64,000 bases of DNA from Blepharisma stoltei (Eukaryota > Ciliophora > Heterotrichea > Heterotrichida > Blepharismidae), in NCBI GenBank assembly GCA_914767885.1, contig CAJZBQ010000060.1, forward strand, positions 186,001 to 250,000, written 5' to 3'. The notes beneath the pieces are model-generated. The model did no database searches. It had not been told where the DNA came from and saw only the letters and a list, made by a program, of their open reading frames with translations. Shown one piece after another: positions 23,066 to 36,900 of the stretch. Made by a program: the position numbers and the translations under genes. Position 1 is the stretch's first letter. Each line of letters begins with the position of its first letter.

Positions 23066-26000
23066 TTATCCGCCATGAGTATATCTTCTAACAACTCCGG
23101 CTTGGGCTTCTTCTCCTTTTCTGGCAAAATCATTGAAAATTTGTTCTAATGAACTTTGAGCCAATGCATATTCAGAAATTTTAAATGCGTCTTTATTCAT
23201 CTCCACAGCTGAGAAAAAGTATCCTATCGACTTTTCCTCTTCTTTAGCAACTTTGAACTTAAAGAGAGATGAAAAATGTTCAATAATTTCAACTTTCTTA
23301 AATTCACTCTTAAGCCAATCATAAATTTTGTCACCTAGCTCTTCAACTATAACCCAGGACACTAAATCCCCCCTCTGTGAGCGAAAAAAAACCATTGGAA
23401 AAATTCCTATTTTTTGCACAAAAACCCACCTTTGTGAGCAAATAAATTTTTTTTATGATATATAAATGATAATTAGTATAATGAAATATCTAGAAATTCT
23501 GTTTAATTTTAAACAAATTGCACTTTAAAAATAAATTTTATAAATTAAATATATATTTGTGTTCAAATTTTTCGAATTATGACTTTTTTAAATTTTGAAG
23601 AAAAAAATCTAGCTATAACATTTATATATAAATTTAAAAAAAAAAATAACCCTCTCCTTCTGCGAACAAATTTTTTACTCGCTTATGGAGGGGGGGGAGT
23701 AAGGAGTCTCTGGATATTACACCATCCACCTTTAATTGCTGATGCAAAGCAGAGCCTGCTCCTTTTTCGTGGATTTCTTCATATAAAGCTTTTGCGTTAA
23801 GAATTTCTAGACATGGCAAAACTTGATTTGCATTTATAACTGTCTCACCCATAAGGATACGATCTAAGCTTACTCCTCTGTCGTTTACTTCAAAATGGCT
23901 TGGGATGCTTACTTTGGCTTCGAATTCATAACGATCACCATATTTGCTTTTAATCCAGGTAGCGGTCCCAAGGCATCTCAGTCTGCCAGCTACCATAATT
24001 GCCATACGATCGCTTAAAGCTTCAGCTTCTTCCATTGAATGGGTTGTTAAAATGACTGAGGAGTTCTTTTGTTTAAGGTTCCCAATGACTTTCCACATTT
24101 TCTTTCTGGTTTCTGGGTCCATTCCTGCAGAAGGTTCATCTAAAAAGACCACTGTTGGGTTTCCAATGAGTGCCATTGCAACTGATAGTTTTCTTTTATT
24201 ACCACCTGAATAGGTTCCTGCCAATATATCAGCATATTGTCTTAAATCCATTTGATCTATCATTTCTTCGACAAGTGCTTCTCTTCTATCTTTAGGAATT
24301 CCTTTGATATCTGAATATAGTCTTAAATGTTCTCTTGCTGTAAGTAGCTCAGATATAGCATCAAATTGAGGGCAATACCCTATCAAATCTCTTGCTCTAT
24401 CAAGTTCAGTATTCAAGTTATGCCCACAGATATAAGCTTCCCCAGTTGTAGGAGCGATTTCTCCAGTCAACATTTTAAAAGTAGTTGTTTTTCCAGCTCC
24501 ATTTACCCCTAAAAACGCAAAACATTCTTGTTGATTTACATTAAAGCTGACATTTTCTACTGCTGCGAAAGCTTTATTCATTCCTTGTCTAAATATTTTT
24601 CTGACTCCTCTAACATTAACTTGGACATCTTGAGGATTTATACTTAGCGCATTTTCTGCTTCTCTTTCGACATCGTCATCAGCTTCATACTCAGATGGAG
24701 CTACATGAGGAGCTTTCCAGAATTTTTGTAAAAGTTTTGGATGAGCTTCTAAATATTCTTGAACGTAAACTAAGAATAGATAAACAGGGATCATAATTCC
24801 TATCATTAAAATATCAGCACCAGCAGAACCCATATCAAAAGCATCATATAAGCCGTCAACTTCATCCCAATTTGAATAAGATGATATGCTTCCTATGTCC
24901 ATCAACCCATTTCCATAACAAAATGCTGGGGAAAGCCTGAAAATCCACCTAAGTACTTTTCCAATAGGCCGTGTAGACTCAAAGATATAGAGGATCATAA
25001 TAACAGCAGGGAAAATTCCACCAGCAACGACATTGAAAAGGATTGTAACAACTTGTGCAGTTGGATAACTTTTGAAGAAAAAGCTACTTTTTACAAAGGA
25101 TAGAAGCATCCTATTGGTAAGCATTATCCTATTTTCATGTAGTGAATAGGCTAATGCTTGCTATTAGGAGTGTTTCTATTCATTCTAAAAAGGTATACTA
25201 AAAATACGTAAATGGTGCTATGGAAATTCCATATAAGAGCATTAAAACCCATAAAGCTCCATAGCTATCATCAGGGTCAGTAAAGCTTTTAATATCAAAA
25301 GCCTTGACCATGCCAGCACAAACAACGGCAGGGGCGATATGCTTAATAGAGTCCCAAAAGAAATTGGCACACCAATAGGAAAATCTAGAAACCCCACTAA
25401 TCATATGCTGATGTTTTACATTAGTTTCTCGCTCTTTTACAATTAAAGCTATAATGCCAGTAGGAATAAAGCTAAATCCTAGCGAAAAGACTATCGATGC
25501 TAAAAATTTATATACATTAAGAATCAGTCCTCCTTTTAATTGCTGTAACTACAGCTGATCATAGACTTAGTGAGGTCAGGATCTTGAGGAAAGGAGGGTG
25601 ACAGGTAGGAATGTGTATCTCGCTAGTTTTTTACTTGGTAGCCTATGTCGGGTAGCCGACCGCATGCTTTACTTCAGATCAAGGCTTCGTCTCAGAGGGA
25701 AATTGAGCCGAGAGTTAAAGGGATCCCCCAGCAGAGCCATTGGTTATATTTTCCTTTCCAATCGGGACTATTTTCAAGCATGAAACAAGGAGTTACGATC
25801 TGGGCTTCAGATTTCATTTTCGACAGAAAATTTGATACTTTGAATTCAATGGTGATCAACCTTTGCTGACGCGCAGTACGGTGACTGAATTCTCCAACTA
25901 CCAAGTAGCGAGCTGGGCCTCAGTCCGGACAAAAAGCATCTTATATAAGGCTATGCACGTATTGGCGAGTTGGCATGGGGCGTTAAAGGGTAAAGACATT

Positions 26001-29000
26001 TCTTTGGAAATTACAATTGATTTTTTGTATAAGTAATATAACTTCAACAATGCTAAAAAATCCATCTCCAACTCCTTTAAGATCTTCTACTTTTTTGGTA
26101 TAAGGAAGAGGGTAATTATAAACTGTTACAGTTACTCCATACTTTGACAATATTTCATTAGAAAGCTTGTTGTAGTAGACTCCAGTTGCTTGAGTGGCTG
26201 TTTGATTGTGAAAAATGACAGCTTCATACTGATCATTAGTAGTGTCCATATTTGTCAAATAGTATGAACCCATTCTATAATGGTCAGGAACTTTGCGAGT
26301 ATCAAATAAAAATTGATCAAGGCCTTCTATTGTGCCATTAATATTTGCTGTATCAGAGCTTTGATTCTGCGCCCAAGTCCCAACATTGGCACCTGCTGGC
26401 CAGTAATAAATTGTATCTTGAGGTTGAGAATATGAGGACTCAGTTAAGTGTTTTTTATCAGTAGGTGGGAAATTATCTCCAATTTTCATCAAGCCAAGTC
26501 CAACAATTACAAGGATAATTGGAACAAAAATTTCATAGACCAAGCTTCTCATATCTCTTTTAGACCAAAATACTCTCTTTTTCAATAATGCCCAAAAATG
26601 GCTAAAAAATAATGATCCTTTTAGTCTATCTCTCGATAAAACAAAATCATTTTCAAGCTGAACCTCATTTTCTTTTTCAGCTTCATGGCTTTTTTTTGCG
26701 ATTTCATTATCATCTCCTCTTGCAACCCTCAAGAAAACCTCTTCAAGAGTTGTTACAGAGACACCATAAGACCTTAATTGCAAAATTTTCAAATTTTGAT
26801 CAAGAGCAGTAAAAAATGTAGTAAATTTGCTTGAACTAGAATTCGGGATTTGGAATGAAATTTCAGCATGGACGTCGCTCATTATAGAAGCTTCAGGAAT
26901 GTAATCTCTAATAAAATCTGTGACTGATTGAGTATGCGATTTGCTTGCTACTCCTACTTCTTTGACAATAGTTAAATAATAGCCAACTCCATACCGTTTT
27001 TTCAAGAAAAGAGAGCTGCCAAGACATCTAACTCTTTAATTAATTAAAATATTATTTTTTGTAAATAATTTCATAATAAATTTTGTTTATTGAAAAAAAA
27101 ATTATAAGTTTATTTTTTGAAAACTATTTGCTTTCTATTATAAATTAGGAAGTGAATTAAGTTTTCCATGAGACATAATAGCAATTCTATCTGCTAAAAC
27201 GTCAGCTTCTTCCATATAGTGGGTTGTTAGGATAATGATCCTATTATTTTTGTTGTTTTTGAGCATATCCCACATCTGTCTTCTTGCAGTCAAGTCCATG
27301 CCTGATGTAGGCTCATCTAGTAGTACAATAGGAGAATCAGCTATTAAAGCCATTGCAAGGGATAATTTTCTTTTCATACCCCCTGACAAAAACTTAGACT
27401 GCCTATCTTTTTTAGCAGTTAAATCTACTTCTGATAATTTTTCTTTGATTTGCTTGTAGATTTCTTCTTTGTCTTGCATTCCTTTGAAAATAGCGAAAAG
27501 ATATAAGTGCTCTTCAGGAGTTAAGTCATTGAATAAAACATTGTGTTGAGGGCAAACTCCAAGAGACCTTCTTATTTTATTAAGATCTGTTGATAAGTAA
27601 TTTCCATTTATTTTCATATCTCCATATGTTGTTGGTATGAGTCCACACATCATAGAAATTGTTGTAGTTTTTCCAGCACCATTGTGACCCAATAATGCAA
27701 AAATTTGTCCATTATATATATCTAAGCTGATATCTTCGACAGCTGTTTTAGTACCAAAAACTTTTTTAAAGTTCCTTATAAGTAAAGCTTTTCCATTCTC
27801 TTTCTGCTTTTCTAAGTCTTCTTCAACCTTTTCAACATTATCTCCCCAATTAATTTCTTCATTAAATAAATCTTCATGGGCATTCTTTTTGCTAGTTACC
27901 CAAAAGGATTTTGTAAATAAAAAGTATCAAGGTCTCTTTACTCCCCACTCAGTAGGCCAAACCTGATCAAGGTAAAATGCAAGAATTGCAAAAATACCTA
28001 AATCAATAACGAGAAATGCAATAGAAGTCCCAAAAGTGTAGTTATTTATAGTTGAGTCTGTATTATAATTTTGCACTCCTACTTGGCCATTTTCCAGTTG
28101 TGCCAAAACGTCAATGCCTAAAGTCAAAGCAACATTAGGCAATAGTGATGCAGCAGTTTTGCTACCTTCATCTAAAGTTGGATCAGTGACTGCAAAACTT
28201 ATAAAATAGCTTATCAGGAAAACCATAAGCCCTAGCATGACAGCGCTGCGTGATTTGGAAAAGAGCATGCTTATTAAAATACTGAAAGCCATGCAGCTCA
28301 TCCCATATAGCCAGAGGAATAAAAATATCATTGCTGGACTGCTGTATTTGAAAAGGCCAACTGAAATAATAGAGCCTACAATTGCAATGAGTGTATATAT
28401 TGAAAAATAATAAGTAATCCATGAAAGCCAATAAGCTTTATTGGAAAGTCCCATAATCATCATCATTTCTTTGATTTTGTATTCCTTTTCTTGTACAATT
28501 AAGGATAGCATTCTACACACAGGTATCAAGTAAGAAATGACAATAAAAAACGGAAGAAGCGTAGAAATGGATGTAATGAAATCATCTTCTGTATATTTAT
28601 CATAATACATAGGAACGAAGCCTGCTGCAAAATGAGCGTTTGAATTTGAGGAAACGTCTTGGAGTATAATGTTATCTATATAATTCATCATATGAATGAA
28701 ATTTGAGCCAATATAGTGGTATTGGAAGCTTGGCTTTGGTTTTCTGATAAGTTTATTAACATTATGATAGTCCAGGAAATCAAAAATGTCAATATAGTTT
28801 CCCATGGTTCTTCCTCCTGATCCATATGATTCTGTAGTATTGAATCTGAAGCTGTACTTTATATTTTTGGAGTCCTTGCTATAGAAGACTACAGCGAAAC
28901 AAATTTTGCTATCATCTCCATAGTCGCTATCCTTTATATAGTCCTCTAAGTCATCCTCAGAGTCATAGCGCTCGACAACATAAGGGTTTCCTGTGTCATT

Positions 29001-29393
29001 TCCTTCAACTTTTATTTTATTTATGAGCTTATTTATGATAGTTTCTGAATATGGTTCTTTATGCTCGTTTATGAAAACTATCCTCCATCTTTCATCTTTC
29101 TCGAAGTAATCTCTATAGTAGTTATCATGACCTTTTGGAAAGTCTGGAATCTTGACGGGAGGGTCGAAATAGTGGCCAAAATAGTTATTCCCATCATAGG
29201 AGACAGTCATTGCTGACTTCTGAAGGTAAGAGGATTTCCCATGATCGGTAGTGCTTATTGCGCTTCTTATAAGCATCAAGACAAGGAGTAAGGCTATCGG
29301 AAAGAGCCATTCACAGATAGATCCACATAATCTTCTCTTCCAAAGAATCCAGTTCTTGTATAGTAGTGCTCGGTAGTGTTGCCAGGTTGACAT
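23066..29393 (-). CDS. ABCA-type transporter, copy D (one unresolved junction)
   Basis: Same architecture as copy B, with ATG at 29393 and stop TAA at 23066-23068 after RRYTHGG. NBD1 GHNGAGKT lies near 27690 and NBD2 GVNGAGKT near 24500. Inserts are at 27032-27160, 25508-26061, about 25089-25200 and 23366-23702. Three can be removed in frame. The hairpin insert near 25089-25200 needs exactly 112 bp removed to keep the PFTYF(S/T)SFFF stretch; that total gives 1732 codons. However, no TA or other direct repeat supports that cut, and repeat-supported cuts shift the frame or leave a stop. Copy D may therefore be a pseudogene, or an A-run may be one base too long in this sequence. Confidence 0.82.
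23366..23702 (-). mobile_element. Family-A MITE (diverged) in ABCA copy D
   Basis: 337 bp flanked by TAA (23363-23365 and 23700-23702). It is in opposite orientation to most other copies: the CCCTCTGTGAGCGAA and CCTTTGTGAGCAAA repeats lie at the left, and the decayed hairpin (CTCCTTCTGCGAAC / TCGCTTATGGAGG) is at the right. Excision restores GACACTAAGGAGTCTC in the C-terminal domain. Confidence 0.82.
25089..25200. other. Short hairpin IES in ABCA copy D
   Basis: An insert of about 111 bp whose halves are inverted repeats: AGAAGCATCCTATTGGTAAG on the left pairs with the inverse of CTTGCTATTAGGAGTGTTTCT on the right. TACT occurs at both edges, but using it leaves one extra A. Exact boundaries are unresolved. 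Confidence 0.6.
25508..26061 (+). mobile_element. Retroposon-like insert in ABCA copy D
   Basis: Flanked by ATGCTAAAAAT at the left (25497-25507) and ATGCTAAAAAAT at the right (26050-26061), a 10-bp duplication within an A-run. Removing 554 bp keeps the GVGDGFLASIVF stretch in frame. Near 25780 it contains ATGAAACAAGGAGTTACG...GGGCTTCAG, similar to the second R1 module. ORFs of 60-74 codons occur on both strands with no recognisable product. Confidence 0.68.
27032..27160. other. IES (TAA-bounded) in ABCA copy D
   Basis: A 129-bp AT-rich insert flanked by TAA (27029-27031 and 27158-27160). Excision restores ACATCTAAGTTTTCCATG, encoding the [10 protein letters not shown] motif after NBD1. Confidence 0.8.
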
Positions 29394-30938
29394 TTATTAT
29401 AAAAGCCTAAAAACTTTGGAGAATTTCTGAACAACAAAAAAAAATCTGAATAGAAGAGATTTTTAGAGTTTGAAATATAATTTTTAGTGCAAGTAAATAT
29501 TGCTTTATTTATATAAAAACTTAACGTAAGGCCTGTCTTTGTTTGGTTTTTATGGACAATCTTCATATTTATGTTGACAAATGGAACTAGAAGAGGCCTT
29601 TGAATAGTGTTTTTGTTGGAAAATAAAGAATTATTATTTTTAGCTAAGAAGAAGCAAATTTTTAAAGTAATTTTGTTTTGATAAAGTAGAAAAATCTAAA
29701 ATTATCAATATTCAACGTTTTTTTATAAGCATCCTTTGAAGATAATTTTTTTCTCAACAGAAAAGTCATTTTATGTTTAGAAGTGATAAATTCTCTTCAA
29801 TTGCTAAGAGCTTGGTTTGCCTAAGAGCCAGAGTTCATCATCACCCGTATTATGATAATGAAAATTTTTTGAATTCCAAAAATTTTAAACCTTGAAAGAG
29901 TAGAAGCAAATAAATTTAGAGTGCGAAAATCTAATAATAACTAAGATTTGTCATCATATACCTAAATTATAAATATTTTGATACGATGTTCGTTGCTTGA
30001 GTTTTGTAACGATTTTCTGTTTTGAAAAATATTAAAAGGAATAAAGTTGAAACTACAGCTTCCAGTCCAAATTTTAATCAACAAATCTACTATAAATATT
30101 TTAAAGTGATAATTTATAACTCTCGATTAAACAGCAAGCCTAGAGAGTTGCATTTCAAGTAGTCTTAACTTTATTATAAATGCAAGCAAAGAAAATATTT
30201 GGAATGGTTGAAAAATAAAATTTAAAGATTATTCAGCGAAATCTTTACTAATTTTCTATTTTATAAATGCTTCCTCTTATTCTAGGGTATTTAAAAGTTT
30301 TTTCTTATGAAAACAAAAGTCGATGAATAAAATTTTTATGAATATCTCTATATTCTATTTAATTGGAAACAAATATAAACGAGTTCATTAATTATGCTCG
30401 AATAATTTGAGTAAAATATTTAATTTATACATATTAATAGTGTTTTTAGATATAAAACTCTATAAATACTTTGATTTTATACTAAGTTCATTTATAAAAT
30501 TTTCTCCAGAAAACATTTCCGATAAGTATGAATTAATTTTATTAAAATGGAAATTTATTATTAGCTTCAAAATAAAATTATTATTATGAAGCTGAATAAA
30601 AAAATCAGCCTTTTCTAAATGCAAACATTCTTCAATGCTTATAACTAGTTTCTTGATATAAAAGATGAAGATTTCACTTGAATTGTTGCAAATCAAGTAA
30701 TGCTGAAACAAATATATTGAAAATGTTCATAAAAATTCAGTTTTTTGCGTTTTTAGTTTTTTCAATTTAAGATAATTATTAATTATGTAAAAAATTCCTA
30801 TAAATTTGGACTGTTTTGAGGAGATACTTTTCTGTGTAAAATTAATTTTTAATTAATATAATTTATATCATAAACCCTTTTTATCGAGGTTAGGAATTTT
30901 AATAAATGTTGATATTAACTAGTAATTATCTATTTTTT
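29394..30938. other. Spacer between ABCA copies D and E
   Basis: 1.55 kb of AT-rich DNA. Apart from the upstream box of copy D, I see no gene, element or strong repeat. The ORFs at 30407-30589 and 30460-30711 overlap on opposite strands and look like chance. Confidence 0.55.
29414..29430 (-). promoter_or_regulatory. Conserved upstream box, ABCA copy D
   Basis: The gene strand reads TCAGAAATTCTCCAAAG, with CC starting 25 nt before the ATG at 29393. Confidence 0.5.
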
Positions 30939-33900
30939 CTATTGACCATGAGTATATCTTCTCACAATTCCTGCTTGAGCTTCTTCTCCTTTCTTGGCAA
31001 AATCATTGAAAATTTGTTCTAAAGAACTCTGAGACAATGCATATTCAGAAATTTTAAATGCGTCTTTATTCATCTCCACAGCTGAGAAAAAGTATCCTAT
31101 TGATTTGCCTTCTTCTTTTGATATCTTGAACTTATATAGTGAAGAGAAATGCTCAATAATTTCCACTCTCTTGAATTCGCTTTTAAGCCACCCATATATT
31201 TTATCACCAAGTTCTTCCACAATAACCCAGGAAACTAAAGAATCCCTTGATATGTATCCATCTACTTTTAATTGTTGATGCAAAGCAGAGCCTGCCCCTC
31301 TCTCATGGATTTCTTCATAAAAATCTTTTACGTTGAGGATCTCTAACTCCCCAACCTCCGTGAGCGAACAAAATTTTTTTGTTCTCTCGGGAGGGGTTAA
31401 TTTTTTTCAATAAAAATCCATATATAAATTTTATTGTAAATTTTTTTTTTTAAAATTTAAAAAAAATTCAATTTGTAAAATTGAGAAATGAATTGCGAAA
31501 TTTATGATTTAAAATGCAAGCTGTTTAAAATTAAACAGAATTAGCTATAAAATCTTTTTACTAGAAAAATTTTGTATGAAAAAATTTATATATAAGTGAT
31601 AATTATTTGTTCGATCACGGAGGGCGGATTAAGCATGGTAAAATCTGATTTGAATCGATAACTGTTTCACCCATAAGGATACGATCTAAAACCATTCCTC
31701 TATCATTTACTTCAAAATGGCTAGGAACATCAACTTTAGCTTCAAATTCATATCGATCACCAAATTTGCTTTTAATCCAGGTAGCAGTCCCAAGACATCT
31801 AAGTCTTCCTGCGACCATAATTGTCATGCGATCACTTAAAGCTTCAGCTTCTTCCATAGAGTGAGTTGTCAAAATAACTGAAGAATTCTTTCTCTTACTC
31901 ACCCCCCCCCTCCGTGAGCGAGCAAAAAAATTTTGTTCGCTCACGGAGGGGGGTTAATTTTTTTTTTTAAAAAAAATTTATATATAAATTTTATAAAAAA
32001 TATTTTTTTCGAAATTTTAAAAAAATCCTAATTTGCAAAAATTGGGAAGCAAATATTAATTTAATTTGCAAAATTTATGTTTTAAAACGCAATTTGTTTA
32101 AAATTAAACAGAATTAGCTCTAGATTTCATTATACTAATTATCACTTATATATCAAAATTTTTTTCCATTAAAATTTTTTCTATTAAAAAAATTTTTGTT
32201 CACTCACGGAGGGTGGGTTTTTGGTCAAAAAATGGCGATTTTTCTAATGGTTTTGTTCGCTCACGGAGGGGGGGGGGGAGTTAAGGTTTCCTATGACTTT
32301 CCACATTTTCTTTCTGGTTTCTGGGTCCATTCCTGCTGAAGGTTCATCTAAGAAAACTACTCTTGGATTCCCAATAAGCGCTATTGCAACTGACAGTTTT
32401 CTTTTATTCCCTCCTGAATAGGTTCCTGCCAAAATATCAGCATATTGCCTTAAATCCATTTGGTCTATCATTTCTTCGACAAGTGCTTCTCTTCTATCTT
32501 TAGGAATTCCTTTGATATCTGAGTATAATCTCAAATGTTCTCTTGCTGTAAGCAGCTCTGAGATTGCATCAAACTGTGGGCAATAGCCTATTAACTCTCT
32601 CGCGTTATCAAGCTCAGTATTCAAATTATGCCCACAAATATAAGCCTCTCCAACTGTTGGAGCAATTTCACCAGTAAGCATTTTAAAAGTTGTCGTTTTT
32701 CCAGCTCCATTTACTCCTAAGAATGCAAAACACTCTTGTTGGCTTACATTGAAGCTCACATCTTCTACTGCAACAAAAGCTTTATTCATTCCTTGCCTGA
32801 ATATTTTTCTTATTCCTCTGACATTAACCTGAACATCTTGAGGATTTACATTTAAAGCATTTTCTGCTTCCCTTTCTACATCATCATCAGCTTCATATTC
32901 TGATGGAGCCACATGAGGAGTTTTCCAGAATTTTTGAAGCAATTTTTGATGAGTTTCTATCTTTCCTTTCAAATAAATAGTCTTTAATATTTAGAAGCAG
33001 TGAATTTCGTTTAATGAAAATTCAAAAATAATTTAGCTATTACTGTTAATCTTTAGAAATCCTTTCAGTTAAATAAGCATTTAATAAATTTTTGAAATGT
33101 TCGCGTATTTTAATAAAATCAAATCTGAATTAATAAAGAGTAAGTATTCTTGAATATAGACTAAAAAGAGATAAACTGGGACCATAATCCCAATCATTAA
33201 AATATCAGAGCCGGCTGAATCCATATCAAAAGCTTCATACAGACCATCTTTTTCATCCCAGTTCGAATATGCAGTTATACTTCCTAAATCTAATAATCCA
33301 TTTCCGAAGCAAAATGCTGGGCTTAGCCTAAATATCCATCTAAGCCCTCTTGCAAGAGGTCTTGCTGACTCGAAGAAATACAAAATCATGATGACTGCTG
33401 GAAGGATCCCACCTGCAACGACGTTAAAAAGAATTGTGGCAACTTGGGCAGTTGGATAGCTCTTGAAGAAAAAGCTGGTAAAATAAGTAAAAGGGGCTAT
33501 AGAAACACCGTACAGGAGCATGAGCGCTCAAACTGCTTCGTATGTGTCATCAGGATCTGTGAAAGTTTCTATATCAAATGCTTTGACCATAGCAGCACTT
33601 ATAACTGCTGGGAATATGTGCTTAATGGAATCCCAAAAGAAATTAGCACACCAATAGGAAAACCTAGAAACCCCACTAATCATATGCTGGTGTTTTACGT
33701 TTGTTTCTCGCTCTTTTACAATCAAAGCAATAATGCCTGTTGGAATAAAGCTAAATCCTAAAGAAAAAACTATTGATGCTGCAAATCCATCTCCAACTCC
33801 TTTCAAATCTTCCACTTTTTTGGTATAAGGAAGAGGATAGTTATAAACTGTTATTTTTACTCCATACTTGGCAAAAATTTCATTAGAAAGCTTGTTGTAG

Positions 33901-36900
33901 TAGACTCCAGTTGCTTGAGGAGCTGATTGGTTATGGAAAATAACTGCTTGATATTGATCATTAGTAGTATCCATATTTGTCAAATAATAAGAGCCCATTC
34001 TATAGTGATCTGGATCTTTGCGAGTATCAAATAAGTATTGATCAAAGCCTTCTATTGTATTATTTATACTGCTAACAGCCTCAGAGTTTTGATATTGTGA
34101 CCAAGGTCCAACATTGGTTCCAGCTGGCCAGTAATAAATTGTATCTTGAGGATCTGGGTATGAGGATTCTGTCAGCTTCTTTTTATCAGTAGGTGGGAAA
34201 TTATCTCCAATTTTCATCAGGCCAAGTCCAATAATGACTAGCACAATTGGGACAAAAATTTCATAGACTAAACTTTTCAAGTCTCTTTTCGACCAGAAAA
34301 CTCTCTTTTTCAATAATGCCCAAAAATGGCTGAAAAAGAGTGAGCCTCGTAGCCTATCTCTTGATAAAACAAAATCATTTTCAAGCTGAACCTCATTTTC
34401 TTTTTCAGCTTCATGCTCTTTTTTAGCGATTTCATTATCATCTCCTCTTGCAACTCTCAAGAAAACCTCCTCAAGGGTTGTGACAGAGACACCATAAGAC
34501 CGTAATTGTAAATTTTTCAAATTATTGTCAAGAGCAGTAAAGAATCTAGTAAATTTGTTTGAGCTTGAATTCGGGATTTGGAATGAAATTTCAGCATGGA
34601 CGTCACTCATAATAGAAGCTTCAGGAATGTAGCCTCTAATAAAATCTGTGACTGATTGCGTATGTAATTTGCTTGCAACTCCTACTTCTTTGACAATAGT
34701 TAAATAATAGCCAACTCCATAGCGCTTTTTTAAGAAAAGAGAGCTGCCAAGGCATCTTAGCTTTCCATGAGACATAATTGCGATTCTATCTGCTAAAACG
34801 TCAGCGCTTCTTCCATATAGTGGGTTGTTAGGATGATGATCCTATTATTTTTGTTGTTTTTGAGCATATCCCACATCTGTCTTCTTGCAGTTAAATCCAT
34901 TCCAGAAGTAGGCTCGTCTAGTAGCACAATAGGAGAATCAGCTATTAAAGCCATTGCAAGGGATAATTTTCTTTTCATACCCCCTGACAAAAATTTAGTC
35001 CTTTTATCTTTTTTGGCTGTTAAGTCTACTTCTGATAACTTTTCTTTGATTTGCTTGTAGATTTCTTCTTTGTCTTGCATTCCTTTGAAAATAGCGAAAA
35101 GATATAAATGCTCTTCAGGTGTTAAGTCATTGAATAAAACATTGTGCTGAGGGCAAACTCCAAGAGACCTTCTTACTCTCTCCCTCTAAGCCAACAAGCA
35201 TATTTTGTTCGTTCACAGAGGGGTCATTTACATATTAAAATATTTTTATAAAATTTTTATATTAAATACATTTTTCCCTCACTTATTGAAAGTGATTTTT
35301 TCCAAGAATTAGGTCTTGCTCATTTATAGGGCGTGGAGTTAATTGATTGAGATGAGTTGATAAGTACATATCATTCAGCTTCATATCTCCATATGTTGTT
35401 GGTATAAGTCCGCACATCATTGAGATCGTTGTAGTTTTTCCTGCACCATTATGCCCTAATAAAGCAAAAATCTGCCCATTATATATATCTAAGCTTATAT
35501 CCTCAACTGCTACTTTATTGCCAAAAACTTTTTTAAAGTTCCTTATAAGTAAAGCTTTTCCGTTTTCCTTTTGCTTTTCTAGCTCTCTAGTAAGTGAATA
35601 AGGCCCATTAGAGACGTCTTATTTTTAGAATCAACTCGTATGTAAGCAAAAATATTTTGATATATATGCATTTATTCTTATTAAGAATTTCTAGCTAATT
35701 TTATTTAATTTTAAACAAATTGCGTTTTAAACTTTATTTTGATAAATAAAAATGAATTTGCTACTTTTAAATGTGTTAAACTGAGACCTTTTAAAATGTT
35801 TTAAAAGGAATTTAAGCTTTTGTGGAAAAATTTTCCTCCTCATTGACAGATTAAGTCTTGGTCGACCTTCTCTACATTATCTCCCCAATTGATTTCCTGA
35901 GAAAATAAGTCTTCATGTGAATTTACTTTATTTTTCACCCAAAATGATTTTGTTAGTAGAAAATACCATGGCCTTTTAACTCCCCATTCAGTAGGCCAAA
36001 CCTGATCAAGATAAATCGCCAAAATTGTAAAAATCCCTGAATCAATAAGCATAAAAGCAATAAAGGTGCCAAATGTATAGTGATAAACCTCATCGCTTAA
36101 ATTATCACTTTGAACGCCAACTTGGCCAGTTTCCATCTGCACTAGGACATCAATGCCTAATGCAAGCGCAATATTAGGTAATAAAGATGCAGCAGTCTTG
36201 CTACCTTGATCTAAAGTATGGTCTGTAACAGCGAAACTTATAAAATAAGTTATACAAATTTATTAAATCGAAATATATCTGCTGCTTGCTACTATTATAT
36301 CTTTTATAAAAAATGAATGGGAAAATCTATTATAAAAAATAATTCATGATAAATGGCTTATTAGAAAAGTCATAAGGCCTAGCATTACAGCACTGCGCGA
36401 TTTAGAAAAGAACATGCTAATAAATATGCTGAAAGTCATGCAGCTTAGCCCGTATAGCCAAAAAAGAAGAAACATCATTCCTGCATTGCTATATTTAAAA
36501 AGCCCTATTGAAATAATTGCGCCAACTCCTGCTATTACTGTATATATTGAAAAATAATAAGTGATCCATGACAGTCATAATTGAAAGTGGCGTCTAGCCC
36601 GGGCATGGCTTCCGGGCGATGCAGCCTCGAGCACATATTTAATTATATCCGGCAAGGTTATGCCAACACAGAAATGGACAGCAATATCAGGTAACCAATT
36701 CAGCAGTGTGCGAAGCCTGATCCAAGTCCCTTTTCAGGATTGTTTTTACCTTGCAGGGAAGGAAGGCTAAGAGTTGGAAAGGGAAAAGCCCAGCAGCGTT
36801 TTTAACCACTCGGGCAAACTCCCTAACGTGAAACCAAGAATTACGCCTTGGGCTCTGAGTTGTACCTTTTGCCGACAGTCAGCCAGAAATTTCATTTTTT

